Assembly (NCBI GenBank): GCA_030248215.1
Contig: JASANG010001979.1
Location: forward strand, 124,001-188,000
Length of the DNA stretch: 64,000 nucleotides
DNA from: Enoplolaimus lenunculus
Lineage: Eukaryota; Nematoda; Enoplea; Enoplida; Thoracostomopsidae
Direction of reading: 5' to 3'
Below are positions 28,501 to 43,500 of this stretch, in pieces. The notes beneath the pieces are model-generated. The model ran no database searches and had not been told where the DNA came from. It saw only the letters and a program-made list of their open reading frames with translations. Every line of letters starts with the position of its first letter. Position 1 is the stretch's first letter. Position numbers and translations under genes: made by a program.

Positions 28501-31500
28501 ATTATCCGTTGAACTGAACACCTCTACCGCCTAACCATCTCGAGATGCTCCTGGGTTGGCGTTTTGACAGCGTTCGGTGTCCTGCACAAAATCGCCGTCC
28601 AAAAATTCAAAATTACACGCTGAGGTCATCGTCCAAACTGCAAGCACGTATCACATCAAGTGTTGATTGATCGTATTGTAATTAATACAAACTTAACGTT
28701 CATGTTCCAGCTTATTCCGCGCATCTGTTTCTATATACCACATGACATCAATATTCACAAGCTTACCGTCAGATCAACATTTTGTGTTTTTGGAAATTAC
28801 TAAAAATGGATCATTTGGATCCCAAAATTTTGTGCATATAAAGCCAAAGAATATTGGCGTTTTCATAGTTTGTTAACTTTATTTTAATATCTACAACGAG
28901 CTGACTTAATGTTTGAATTTTAGTTTCTGGCTTCGACAGCTGTGGTGGTGGTGGTCTAACAGGAGACATCCATCAAGATATCACTGTGGCGCATGTCGAA
29001 ACACTGGACGCAGTGTTAATGGCCGCTCCGAACGGCGTCGAAATTGCTCTGGAACGTGCAAAAATCTGGTCAAAATATTGTAAAGAGCTCATTGGCTACG
29101 TTCAACGGCGAATTCAAATAGGTAAGTCGTAGTGTGATTTTTTAGCGACGCCGTAAAATAACCTCGCTCGTCAAAAATTTCGGGATCCGACACTGTCTAA
29201 TGTAAATTAGGCACAACGGCTTTCGCTTCGCGTTTGGCCTCAATGGTCTTACAGCCTGCAACTGGTTTTGTATTATTTAACGATAGTCACTTGCAGAGTA
29301 TGTTGAAAATTTTTGTTATGGTTAACTGAAGCTCGCCGTGTTACATTCGTCCGTCCTAGTCCTCGCCGTGGTTATAGGAAATAGTGTATGATTTTATATT
29401 TTTTCAGAAATTAAGCATGCCGAAGAAATTAAACGTATGGGTGACTCAATGCGAGTTGTACTCCAAGATGAGGTAAACAATTTTAACTGGTGTTAAAATC
29501 AGTATGTTTAGTATTTTAGCAGTTGATTTAAAATTTCGTCTTGGGGACGTAAAAGGAGTAATATTTAATTTTTAAAAACGAGTACCGTTAAATTTAAATG
29601 GTTGGATCAGAATGAAAAAATCAACGGATAGTTAGACAAATATGTAGTGTGCAGCAACGGCATATGCGGCCTGCGGCCAGCCACTAAAATAAAAAACTCC
29701 TCTTTTCTGTCCTTTTATAAATCATGACCCACAACGGTGAACGTGCGTAAAGATTTCTTTACTCGGCCAGCGCTTGACCCGCGGGAATTTCTATTTTTAC
29801 GGTATGATATACCTGCACAAAATTTCTTTACCCGCCACCCACCGTTACCCACCCTTATTTTTCTTGTGTGAATCATAGGTACACTTTTGGGTTGTACCCT
29901 GACACCTATTGTAAAACAAACCCTTATTCTGTAAATGGAGCAAAATAATGTATGGCTTATACAATTAAAATTCATCTGCCGTTTGTTACAACTCTAGGTG
30001 GGTAAAGAATCACAAATTTTTGCCCGCGCTTTAAAAATGTTTACCCGCAGGTCGCGTCCGAAATTTCTTACCCGGTCGCGTTTTCCCGCAGATTGCGTTT
30101 CACTCTGATGTCTCTGAGACCAGGAGATTGGATGTCATAGAGACTCGAATGCTTAGGCTTACGTTTAGACTTTAAGCTTGACGGGCATGCCAGCAGGTTC
30201 TTATAATTAACATGGGTCAAAAGATTTAACTTCAGACCACCGAATAGCCACAGTAATTCTTGTTAACTTACAACAAATAAAGGTAAATTGTTGTAGATTA
30301 CAGGCTTGTACTTGGTGTTGCGGTTTTTGTTTCAGAGCTTTCTTCCTCTTAAATCGCTTTACTTGCAAGCATTTGGTTATGAATCGGAACAAAGCCAATG
30401 TTGCAGTGAATCTATGAAACAGCTATTCGAGTACAAGTTCATTAAGGTAAACGTACACATGCCCGATATACAAGGAGAACAATAGAGGCGTTATATTCCC
30501 TCGCGAAAGATCTGGATAGACAACAAAACTCTTTTCACAAGGCTTCAGAATAATCTACTATAGATCCTAGAGGTCAAAAAACCATTTGTTCCACATATTG
30601 TACCTTTCTGAACAGAAACAATACCTGCGCCCCTGAACCATAGTTATTACTCTTCTAGTAAGTTGCCAGTGATATTTTGTTTTTAGCCACTCGAATCATG
30701 GCGAACACATCATGATCGAAAACGAAAAGAATTAAAAGAAACTTGGATGAAAACAATAAAAGCTGTGGTACGTTTCCAACTCTACGGAACAACTTTTGCT
30801 AACAGTTTTCCTGTTCCAGGTGATAGCATGCCACTATTTGTTTCAACTCATGCCCAAGCATCAGGAGCGGACCGTTTTTCCGTGTGACTCATCACTAGCG
30901 GTTCTAGAGGAGTGACGTGACTGGGGGCGCACGTCCTCTGTCAGTATGGTAAGGTACCTTACAATTTTCCTTCAGAATTTTTTGTAAAAATTTAATTTTT
31001 GTCTTTAGAAATTTTTTGTGATAAAATGATAAGGACCCTACATTCCAATTTTTCTCTGCCAGTGGCATATACAGCGTGCAGTAAAAAATTGCGTTTCATA
31101 ACATTTACCAGCCCGCATCTCTCCGTCACAAATTTCTGGATCTGCCTTTGGGACTGCTATAAAGTAAGCTAGGAATGGAATATGTTTATAAGACTATTAC
31201 GGCCCTGATTTATCTATACATTGGTCAATAAACATATCTGGAGTGTTGTTTCGTTTAAAAATATTTGTGAGGGATCGCGAGGTGGCATTTCTGAACAAGC
31301 AATCTACAGAGTACTTATTCTGAAACAACAGTGTATAATACCTAGTAAAACATCGGCCGATGTTACATTTGAAGGCATAATAATTAATAGGTTACACAAC
31401 TTTCTACGAATAAAGCTTAAAATTTCATCGGCACAAAGATAAAACTAATTTTTAGCCTGAACAATAAAATTAATTTTATCTTTACGCCGAGAACTCGACT

Positions 31501-34500
31501 TTAAGCATAGTTGTGGAAACATGTTTCGGTTACTGTCTATGCCTTCAAATGTACCATGAGCCAATGTTCTACTAGATATTATATACTCTGCTGTTTTAGA
31601 ATACCTGTAGAACATCGGCCCATGTTACATTTTAGGCATAAATAGTACGCTAAACATTTTTCTGCGTCTAAGCTTAAAGTATCCTCAGCGTACAGATAAA
31701 ACTAAATTTCAGCCTAAGATATAAAACTTGTCTAATGCTTAAGCTTACTCTATTGCAGTCTCATGATAGGATTGGACGTCCTTAAAAAGTCACATAGGCC
31801 AGAACATATGTGTAGTTGACAACCTTAGTCAGATCTGTGTTTTTGTGGGAGAGTAAGCAGTGGTATATAAAAGACAGGAGATAGAGCGGATATATCCCAT
31901 CACTAAATATCTGAAATGACAGGGAAAGACGCACTTTCATCTATTTTAGAATAACTTTCTGGATGCTAATGTTAACCATCTTTCCATGATTATCGCCTCC
32001 CGAAGTGAAATATTGAAATCTTGGCTACGTTCCTGGCAGTAAATTTTAATTTGCAAGATTTGATTAACTGTATATCAGACACGTCTAAACAATTTTTGTC
32101 AGTGTCAAATAGTTGTGTACCTGCTTTTGGGTGGGTTTTTGTAGGCGTCTGCGATACACCGTTATTTTCCAGCAATGTCGACCGACAACCTGGATATTCG
32201 TGTTTCCGTTTTGCCATCTGTCTATAGATCATTATTTTAGCAAGACGCCGAAGTAGAGTATCGTAAAGCGAAAAATCAATACGTTCAACGTTCAAATAGT
32301 TACAAAAAAGCACGTGACAGTTCGCTCAAACTGGAACTTGGTGGAAGTGGTACCGGTGGTCAAGTTGGAACCAATGCTGGCCAGCAGTGGGGGAGCAACT
32401 CTGGCGAACAACGGCTAAAGGTCGATTCAAAAATTGACAAACGCCGTCGATTGGAAGAAGACGCAATGCTTAGGGTAGAGCTTTTTTGCTGGTATAAGCG
32501 CAGCCAGAATTCTGGCTTAGTGAAGGCCATGTGAATTAAATAATGTATATATGACATAGTCTAAACTGTAATTCAATCCAATTACGAATTGGGTTAGTTC
32601 AAAGCGGAAGGAAGGACTTAGGCTAGCCCAAGGTAGAATTCGCCCTGATTCTGCTATACGATTTTGATTGATTACTGTGGCGGGTATGTTACTTGCATTT
32701 AGTTACTTACACAAACATGTCATAATCGTTAGAGGGGGCGATGGTCACTTTAACTCCACCACGCGGTAACGCCACTGTTTGCTGGGTATTTTCAAATGTG
32801 TACAGCATGCCGTCACCACTTGACAAAAAGACTTGTAACTTAAACTGTAAATGGTGAAATGCACAGTTGAGCAGCTAATGGTTTACATTTCATGTTTCGA
32901 CCACGACTCGTATAGTAATTATTAAGGTAGGATGTCAAGAATTGGAGATGCCCATGTATTCGAAGTGTGTTTATCTTTTAACATTATTTATATTTAAGAA
33001 AGAATTGGCAGGTCGCGAATGCAAAGTTTTAGAACAAAAAGTCGAAGTTCGTTACGACGAATTAGAAAAAACCAAGGTAATCATGATGTGTTTGTTACTG
33101 GGTTAACTCTTGCATGAGAAGTGTCGGATCCATGATAGGATACGGTGGATGTATCTCCCATGCCGGCCGTGCCGTGCAAACAACTTTGATATTTGCGCAT
33201 GGTATTTTTGAGTGTCAAATATGTGAAAAATTTAGCGAGGATAAATTACACCACATTTTAAAATTTGGCCGCTTCGACGTAATTAGTCAGTTTTAAAATA
33301 CACAAAATATTGTTAAAAATCCACCTTAGTAACTGAAAATTTCGGAACACAAAAAAGTGCCTTCGCCAACTGTAAAATGGTCGATATTACACCTATTTTG
33401 GGACAAGAAATTATCGACAACCATGCTATGCCAAATTTTTGATGGATACAACCGTTTTCGGCGTATTTAGCGAGAGACAGATATTTCAAAACGACAATCA
33501 TTGAAATCGTTCTCAGTTTAAATCCATCTGAAAATCTACTTAATGCGCTAAAATATAGACCAGAAAAAACTGATTATTTTGAAAAACTGGCAAACCATGG
33601 GTACGCATTCGGTTCTAAATTATTGCAGTGTGCAAGATGATATCTGGCTCCGGTATGCAGCATTGCCGAGTAATTGTTAAAGTATAACATAACGCTTTAT
33701 TAAACTCTTGTTTTTGCTTAAAAATCACAATATTTAACAGTGACTTTAGTTCAAACTGACGTAAATAACTATGCCAAGAAACTCTGTTATTACCAACACC
33801 AGAATTTGGTTTCGAAAAATATTTTTTGATTTTTGATGAGGTACATATTTTCTTATTTTTCAAAAATCGTTTTTTAAATTTTTTTCTAATAACACCCTTA
33901 CAGGACCAATTTACAACAAATTATACCCGACAATACTGAATTCGAGAATATTGAAGTATCTCATTGCGGCTCCAGCATTTTTGAAATAAGATTGTACCCT
34001 CCTGGTTTCAAGGATTTTTCGATCGTTTTACACATCCTTACAATGTGTCCGCGTTGTGGCAGATAAATGCTCTCGACACTAGTATACATTCTGTTACCAC
34101 TATTGCCGTTGGCCTCTAGTGAAATACAAGAATATGCTGTAGACACTCGCTTCAATCTATTGTTGGAGGTACACACAGGCAGCAACACCAGTTCACCCCA
34201 CATTCACAGGGCGGCTGTACTCGTGTGTAATTTAGTTACACGCGAGTGAACAGCGGCCCCTGTATTGATATGTGTTCTTTCATGGCCAATATGTTGGTTT
34301 ACATGCAGAGGCGTACAGCAAGTATTTTATTTCGGGCAGGTATAACCTCATTTCAAAGTGTTTTTGCAACAATAATAGCATGTGAGAATATTTTTCAGTC
34401 TAAGATCGAACAAGTTAAATTCTGATGCCTGTAAAATATGTTTTTTTCTCGTTTTACCAAAAATATATGGAGTAATATCCCCCCAAAGCATGCGATCCCT

Positions 34501-37500
34501 GTTTAAAGGCAGCGTGTAGGCGTATATACTAATATAGAGGTTTTTAGAACGAATGAAGGGCCCGTAGCTATGTAATTTTATGTTCAATACCCGCAGACCT
34601 TGTATCCATATACTGAGTTGAAGAGGTGGGGTTTTTTGCTCACTCGGCTACTGGTCGCTGCTGATTTAGTTGTTTTTCGCGATACACTCAGCCTGTTTTC
34701 ATGTTTGAGTTGTGAACCCGTAATTGCAGAGACGTATTGTGGTGCGGGTGCGATTTAATAAGCATCTTGAACCATTGGTGTGACCATGATTTCAGTTCGG
34801 AAAAGGTATAAACTCATGCAAAAGAAAATTTTTGACCTGTAGGAGCTGGTGTTGTTCTAGTTATGAAACTTGTTTAAAATGCTTTGTTCTCGTCTTCATA
34901 ACTTTTGGAAGGGATATATCGCATCTATACCTCCCCTTGTTAAAGGTCTTGATTGCAACCCCCAAAACGTGTGCCACTGTCATTAGCGGATCCGCAGAAA
35001 GGCGGTATAAGATCCCTACCTTACAACATATCCTCCTCTGAAATTTGGCACATATATAGCATGCAGTAAAAATTGCTTTTCATAACGTGTGCCAGCCCGC
35101 CTGTGCGTCAGAAGTTTCTGGATCTGCCCCTGGCAATTATATTTCTGTCTAAAAGTGTATATAGTGTGACTTTTAAGTTTTGTTCGAAATAAACCTGAAA
35201 CTATTTTTTTCGCTTTAAAGTTTGTTTAAATGAACCTAAATCATTGAACAGAATACAACTTTGCGGCGTGAAATTGACTCATTTTGTCACATTTTGACCA
35301 AGATTGTACTCATCAGTGGACTAGCTTGTCAAGAGAAATGACGTGAAACAGCAGTTCAGGTGACGATGGTTACGAAATTTACGTCTAAGTTTGGTCTTGC
35401 TTCCTTCCCGTGATTTTACGAAATGTTTCCGGGCTATAGCGTAATTTACGGATAATTCAAACCATGGGCGTTGTCTAGAGATCACATTTCTACTCATTAA
35501 AGCCACGCAAAACTAAAGTTTTGCCTTTATTACTAAAATTACGTCTGGTTTCTTAGCTCGCTTCATTCGCCAGATTTTTTTGCTGTTTGTCTTCCGTTGT
35601 GACTGATAGATGCTAAGAAATTTCCTAGAACTCACACAGTAGGACAGTCTAAGATTTTATACTGTAATTTTATTCAAAACGTGCGTCTGGCTTCTCGCTC
35701 GCTTTACTCACGAAATTTTCTTCATCTGGTGCTTATGTGGCTCATGGTTAGGCATGTTTAATAACTTTAAAGCTACTTTGAAGCCAGTGGAAAGCTTGCC
35801 GAATCTTGGACTTTTCACCAAGTAGTCATAGCTCCGATTCCTGGCGAATATAAAGTTACGTTTTGAAGTGATTTTTACCATGGTTTCTAAACTGTTTTAC
35901 ATATCGCAAAAGCTAAACAGCACCTTCGGTTCTGGTTTTTTAGGAATTTGTATATTTCTTCGTTTGTCAATTTGTTCTAGACCCAATATTGGAGTCGTTT
36001 TTTTCACTGTGAGCGCCCCATTTAATACAAGTTTCAGGTTAAGCAACGGTATTATTCATCAACAATGGTGAATGCAGACGGCGTGGAAGATGTATTCCTG
36101 TATTTAGACCTGCCGTACGAATAATTCATCTCAGGCTCGCAGTGTGTTTTCTAGTCAAATAGGTGAAAAATATAGGCAGATTACAAAACAAATGCAAATA
36201 TTTTGCACTTCTGGCGCAAATGAACTTCCGAGTTTGTTATTTTTTTCAAACAGGGCAATACCGACCATGTTCTATAGTATTCTAAATCTCTATTACAATT
36301 GTGCGTTCACCTGTTTTTAATTAATTCTGCTACATGACGCACACACACACACCCGTAGAGAGCGGTTCATTTAAACAACTGACGGGGTAAACATCGCAGT
36401 AGTCATTTTACTAAAGGTCGTGTGTTTATCATTTTTTCGTACACAAAGTCCGGTAGCCAAGAGCGGGGTGTCAGTGGGGCTCAGCTCACGCTGGAACAAT
36501 TTTAGCCTCTCCGCCTTGAAAATTTTCAACCTTGCTTGTAAATCAACGAAAATCGTTATTGACCCTCCTTAAAATTTTGCATCCCGCCTAGCAAAATAAG
36601 CTGGCTACGGGCCTGCGTAGACAGTTAGTATCTTTCGTGTTCAGCATTGATCTAAATCCCAAACCAATATTCTCTCTATGAGAATAGCTAGCATTTCATT
36701 TCCGGGAATGCGTAAACTCATGTGAAATGTTATTTTCAACCTTTAACATACAGAAAGTTCTATTTTAATGCCTGTTATTAGATGTGGTAACTTTTTAAAG
36801 AAAATTGTAAAGAACATATATCCCGTTTATCCCTGCATGTGTATACGTTCCCTGATACCCGCTTGCCGGCATCTAATTTATATACTCTACCGTAAACACA
36901 CGCGCGATAGGAGTGGACCCTGGACAGTGGTAGAGGCCCTGTGGTGAAAACAAAAACAGTTAAAAATGTTGTATCTTAAAATAAAATTGGCAAATGGTTA
37001 GATGTTTATTCGGCATGACCACCGAAATCTGCCGAAAATGTTATTAGTATTGCGGTCCATGTAAAGATCAAAGGCGGACGGTTTTTCTGCGGGACCGCAA
37101 TGGAGTTAACTTAAGCTTTAGACTGTTTAGTTATAAGCTTATTCTAATGCTTAGGCTTAGGCTTACGTATACGTTTAATCTACTGTTACGGTCCTGTTGT
37201 ATACATTGACCTTCAAATCTGCCGCAGATATTTGTATTGTAACGAGGTGAGATGCGGGTGCTTTTAATACCTCCCTTGATTGATGCTGAGCGGATGATTC
37301 GCTATTTTGATATCTTTATCAATATCCGAAATACACGAGATTCTCGTTGCTAAAATATCAAAACAACAATACATGGATATAATATAAATGTTGGTGCGTC
37401 GGGCTCTTTTATCATACGCCTGTGTGTGTGCCTTTTGTGTCAATAATACCCGCGTTATCTCGCATGTTTCCCTTCGTCATGTAGTTTTATCTCCTCATCT

Positions 37501-40500
37501 TTATGTTGTTTCCTATTGTTATTATATGAACATCGGTCTAAATATTTGCTTCTTGTTCCTCAGCCGAATTGGCGCCGCCAGATAAGAAGGATGTGCAATG
37601 TGCAAGCGGAATTCAGTTGAGAAAATGTTAAATAAGTTTAAATGTAAATTTCGAATTGATTAGCTATTTAGCTCTCTGCTTACGAGTGTAAAAATGGCTA
37701 TGAGAAGCCAAAGGTATAAAATGTAGCTGGTTTCCTCTTGCACACATACCTACAGACCCCCATGCATTGTCTCGATCGGTATATCTTGTTATCAAAGCTC
37801 AACAAGAATAAAAGGCTGGTGTTTGATATTTTTCGTTAGCTGCGTACAGGATGTTATTATGGTACATGCTGGTGTGCGGAGCTCGTGTACACTTTCTCCC
37901 AATAGGCTTTAAGCTCATTCACAGACTTAGGCATTGGGTTCGGTTTCGAAAAATCCGTGCATAAGCGTAAGAATATGCCCAAAGCAGGATGCAACTGGTA
38001 TTCCGGTTCCGGTACGGAAATCAGGTATTTTTCACTGTCCGGTTCCAGCAAAAAATGCAATATTTTTTCACCGGAATTTTCCAGTAGCTATTTTCGATAT
38101 TGGAAATTTTTTCTCGTTCGAAAATTTAAAAAATTGACATTATATGCTAACTTATTTTTCTAAAATTGTCTGAGCGTGTATTGCTAAAACTTTCAATTTG
38201 TGTCCTACTTTTTAATTGATCATACGTTTCCAGCTATTGCATTTGTTTCAAGATTTTGGCATCCTAAATGGTATGTTTACACCGTTAAAAGCGATAAAAT
38301 AGCGTTAAGAATAAATTTTTCTGCAACAAAAAATTTTTAGTTTTCCGGTTCCGGTATTTTTAACTTTCCGGTGCCATTTCCGGTATTTTATAATTACGGT
38401 TGCACCCTGGCCCAAACATTTTGCGCAAGACTTTACCTAAAACTAATTTTGAATCTAAGCCTAAGTTTTAATTTTAAATATGGAGAAAATGTACAAGAGC
38501 CCTGGCACGGCATATTCTACTATTGGTTTTTTGTGCACGTTGTTTATGCCGTTGAAATCATTGAGATTCTCGTAAACGTTTAATGGGTACGTTCCATGGC
38601 ATGGCATGATTTGGTAAAACACTTCTCGGACGGCCCGCGTTTACGATGCTTTTGAGGTGATAAAAAGGTTTCAAAAAAGGCGGAACAGCGAGCCTTGGCC
38701 AGCAGTATAACCATAATTACAGTTCGGGAGGGAACAACCTTACATGAATGAAAAACTTGTGACCCCTACAATCTAGAAGGCTAATACAAAAACCTTTTAA
38801 ATGTGTGGTTTTGTTGCCTTCACAAATTTCGGGAGGGATATCTAACTCCTCTCTGTATCCCTACTATTGTATACACCACTGGACTTGACCGAACAATATT
38901 CAAACGTCATTGAACCAGAATGTAGGCCTAAGGGCTCCCATACTTTTTTTGTTAAATAAATGCTGGCGCTAAGTTTTAAGTATCTGCTGTACAATTTGTT
39001 TTTGTCGTTCCTATTCTTGAGCTGGCGATTCTGTGGTACTTAAACGGGTTTTGCGTTCACAGTTTTTTTGGCTACGATTTTTACAACAAAAGTTATTTGA
39101 AGCATACGTTTTTTGGTTAAATAGGATGGCCGTCTGGTTAAAGTATACACTTTTAAACGCAGGTTAGATCAAACCGCCGGACTGTCTCTCTGGTGCGTAT
39201 TCAGCCTCGGTTTTGAACTTTTCAGTCTTGGGAACAACTAGGTTTAGGGTTATGACTCGGTCGGGCCCGCAGCCAGCTCATCTTGCTAGCGGGGGGCTAA
39301 AAACTTTCAGGTGGGGCATGCAAGGAAATTCGATGACTTACAAACAAGTAGGTTTGAAAATTTTTTGGGAGGGGGGGCAAAATTTTTTTAGGGGGTTGAG
39401 TCTCCCCACCCCCTCCGTCTGCGGGTTCGGTCTCGGTCCGAGGTTAGATTTACGCTTAGTCGTAGGCTTTGCGGCTTTAGTTGAAGCTTAGGTTTAGGCA
39501 TGGCAGGATAGCGGTCATGCTACTTATATTGTTTTAAAAACCCGTTTGGAGCACACATAACACACATCAGTTTAGCTATATTTATTTTTAACCGAGACTT
39601 AAATATTGAGATTGTGAGAAAGCAGGGCATTAAACGGAAAAGTCAACATTGACTGTAAATGTTTTTCAGTTTTGAAATACCGAAAATCCGCGTTCCTAAC
39701 AACGTTGCAAACTTCAGTCGTATAGTTTGGTTGGGTATTTTGATGTTCTTATTTTTAGCAAATACTAAGAAGTCATGTTCGAGACACGGTGAACATTTGG
39801 TTCAGCAATGGTTTATTTATGTCCAGTCTAGGCTTAGGTCTGACACGTTAGACTACCGTTTAGATTTAAGATAGGTACGAGCCGTTTTGGAAGTGAGCCC
39901 GTTGTCAAGTCTTATCGGCTTAACAGGCTAATTCTGGTTTTTGCGTAATTAAATATGCCTACACTGTCAATTTTAGTGAGTTGATTTTAACTCAGAATGA
40001 GTTGAATCACTCAGTCTGAGTTAGGACTATCAGAACTCAGAATTTTGAGTTGATTCAATTCATTCTGAGTTAATTAAACCAACCCACCCAGAGTCAACTC
40101 AACTCAGATTGAGAATCAGGACTACTCAGAGTGAGTTACCGTTTACTGATATTAATTCAGAAATAACCAACTCGCTAACCTGAATTGATTAATCAACTCA
40201 TTTGAATTTACAGTGTAGCTATGTGATTGGTGTATAAAATATTTTAAACCTTAACGATTAGTTTTCCCTCTTTTTTAAAACTACTAAGTTTGTTTGTTAA
40301 AGAATGTTCAACGGAAAGTATAATTAGCAATCGTTTGCAGAGGCTACAGCATTGTCACTCGCGACAAACTGCATAATTTTTACATTTTTTTATCCAAGGT
40401 CACCATTGATAGTTCAAATTTGACAACATTTTGTTTTGGTTGATTGCGACGTTGAGTTCATTTCAAAGTATGCTTTAACGATTTACGTAGTTTCCAAAAA

Positions 40501-43500
40501 AATTTTCATGGCAAATCTTTCTGGTGCTGGTAAACTAAAAAAGTTTACTTTTGAAGCCCAAGTTCATTTATTACGTTTTAACGGTAATCATTCAGGCCCG
40601 TAGCCAGCTCACCTTACAAGGGGGAGGGCTAAAAATTTTCAGGAGGGACATTTAAAGGGTTTCAATGACTTAGCTGCCCCCCTTGGCTACGGACCCGTTA
40701 TCGTTTAGATTATATTAACTATAGTAGATCACTTTCTGCTTAATAAGCTTGCTCAGATATTTGTACGGATACGGCTTAACGATTTGCCAGTAATTGAAAT
40801 CGAATATTTGACTATCGTACACAGACTTATGTATAGGTTTGAGAAAACGCTTTCTTAAGTTTTATCCTAAAACTTTTGACTAAATGTTAACCTTAAATGT
40901 GGATGGGGGACGTCGAATTATCCAATATATTACCCCGCTTTTAAAAAAAGCCCCATCAATCGGGATTTCAAGGATTAAGAGCCTGATCGCTACTGTGTTA
41001 ATACTTCGTGCGTCAAAGAATTTGCAATTGATTTTGATTTGTACAAAATGTGACGACAAAACCTATCCTACGCAAGTATAATGCCTTATTTAGATAATGA
41101 ATGGGTACTGTGATCTACGCAAAATGTCGTGTGACAAGACAGTTTTAAAATTTTATGAATGGGTTCTGTTTTTAAAAGTTGCACGCGATGCCAACAGATG
41201 ACGTAGTCGACGTTCTATAGTTGAACCGAGTGACTTTGTGTGTCAGAGTGTTGTTTCAGGCATTAATAATTCAAGAACTTCGAGAACTCATTTATCAGTG
41301 TGATCAAACTACGCGTGCAAGGACTGCAACATATTTTCAAGCTTTATCTGCGCTCTGGTCTCCTGTACCGGTTCGAGTAAGTATGATAAAGAAATACAAG
41401 CGGATCCATAGCGGGAGGATCAGAAGGGCTAAATCAACTGCTAGAAGAAAATTCGCACCAAGTGCGAAATCCGACATCCCGCTCTACGTGTATCTGCGAG
41501 CGAGTAAATTTTTTGACCTGTGCTGGTTATTCTACAGCCAGTAAAAGTGTGTTTTCCGAGAGTTTTCAGAAATTTTTGGAATGTATCGCTCTGTTTCTAT
41601 TGTACACAACCCTGCATATTGAGCTGCGTACAGACCTAAATACAAGTCGTGGGGCATAAAAAAGACGAGAGAACCACAAGTGTTGCCATATACTCGCCAC
41701 GCGGCGCTGTACGTCATGCCAAAAAAAATTTAAGAAGGGCGCGGCGCCGAAGGCTGCCATACAAGCCGACTCATTTGAAATTTACTTTTGTTTCCGACGT
41801 GCGGCACCCTGCATCGACAGACGGTGCCACGCGGTATTACGCAGTAGAAATAATACAGCGCAACTCTGATCCGGTCCGTTACAAATTTATGGGAACCTCC
41901 TGACGTAAAGGATACTTTTTCACGTTTGTTATAAGATATGCATGTCCATTGAAAATTTCTTTTCGGAGGTCGACGATGATTTAGACCAAATCAGCGACCG
42001 TGGTCTATAGTTGGCCACGGGCTCAGATCAAGATCGTATATTTATTACTAAAATGTCAAGCCATTTTATGTTGGCTTATTTGTGAACAACATCGAGCAGT
42101 GGCTTTACTAAAAGACACACACTCACTAACCATCGCAAAATGGTATTTATCCAATAGCAGAGCGACGCAATTACATTTCCTGGCGCGGAATCTGTAATCA
42201 ATCAAGTTTATTTAGAAGAGACTCGAGTGGTTTTTTTACTTGATGCGGTAATCAATTTAGCGTTGTAAATGCATGATAACCACAGGTTCGTCACCAGCTC
42301 AACACGCATGGGCTTTGAGAAACGAGGACAGCATTGTTGTGATATGACGTGGGGTCACGTGACTAAACAAGCGAGGCTAGAAATCGTCCAAGGGAGCCAT
42401 GGTTTGTGGCTTCCCTTTGGCAAAGCAGTCCCATATGAAAGATAAGCGAGCGATCGTTACTTTTGGTTATATAATACAAAGATTCAATTGAAACTGCAAC
42501 AAAGCAGAGAGCTCTTGAGCACTTTCGCCCGACGTATAAAAGTTAAGAATCAGGCTTTGGTTCAGAGATATGCGTTAGACAATGCTTAAATACTTACGTT
42601 TAGGCTTTAGGCATAGGTGTAAGTCTTTTGCTAACCTAAGTTTATGTTCGAGTACCTATGCATAAAGCCTAAGCCCGAGACTAAACTTCGGCCAGAGCAC
42701 GAGATTAAGCATACGCTTGAGCCCGACACTAAGCTCATGCCGGAGCCCGGGACTAAGCTTATGTCTCAGACTAAGCCTAAGCCTGAGTGTAAATGTGTAG
42801 AGAAATTGTAAAAGATACAAGGTTCATATAGCGACTGCCAAACGTCAGAGATAACCAATGACTCTATAGAAGTGTGAAGAGCAATTGTCTTAATGACCTC
42901 TGTACATTAGATATCGCTGTAAAAGAGCCGTTACGCTTCGCGCCTTTGTATATTTGCGTCTCCAGACAGTCTTCGAAATATATTCAGATATTGGCGTAAC
43001 TAAAGCTAATAGCATTAGCCCTGACGTTTGAAGCTGGCGGATGCAGTTGTTAATGTTTATCAATCGTAAAACACTGAAACTTGTCATTTTTGATCACGTA
43101 TGGATTACGTTTTTCATTGAAGTATTGGCAATTAAAACAGTAATAGCTTAAAGTGTTTCGAAAAATGTTACGCGGTTGCGCTTATTCATGAACACCGTAT
43201 ATATACAGAGACGGATCCAAAAATTTTGTGACAGGGGGGCGGCTAGCAAATGCTACGAAAGGCAAAAATTGTAAGCTAGAAGCCTTATCATTTTATCACT
43301 AAAACAATTTTCTGAAGGCAAAAAATTGGAGGGACCTTACCATTTTATCACAAAAAATCTTGCGGGAAAAATTGTGTTTTTACACGCATCCACAAATTTT
43401 CGATGGGCGGGGCGAACTGGCAAATGTTATGAAACGCAAAAATTGTAAGGTAGAGAGACCTTATCATTTTATCAGTAAACAATTTTCTGAGGTCAAAAAG

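Larger units (their letters stand above)
33077..41259. other. Intron 11 of the RhoGAP gene (8.2 kb)
   Basis: No exon recognised. It contains an imperfect hairpin at 34207-34258 (arms around ACTCGTGTGTAA / TTACACGCGAGT), AAAATTGTAAGG-family DNA near 34900-35130 and a GCGTCTGGCTTCTCGCTCGC motif at 35685. A short CA run (36338), GTAGCCAGCTC copies (36476, 39262, 40593), TTAGGC blocks (37080-37215, 38445-38505), a hAT MITE (37984) and a CACTGT-ended MITE (39962) follow. Confidence 0.6.

Noticed and set aside
41649-41903. Basic 84-codon frame after exon 12
   Set aside because: It lies in CGCC-rich repeat DNA related to the MITE at 24610 and has no splice context.
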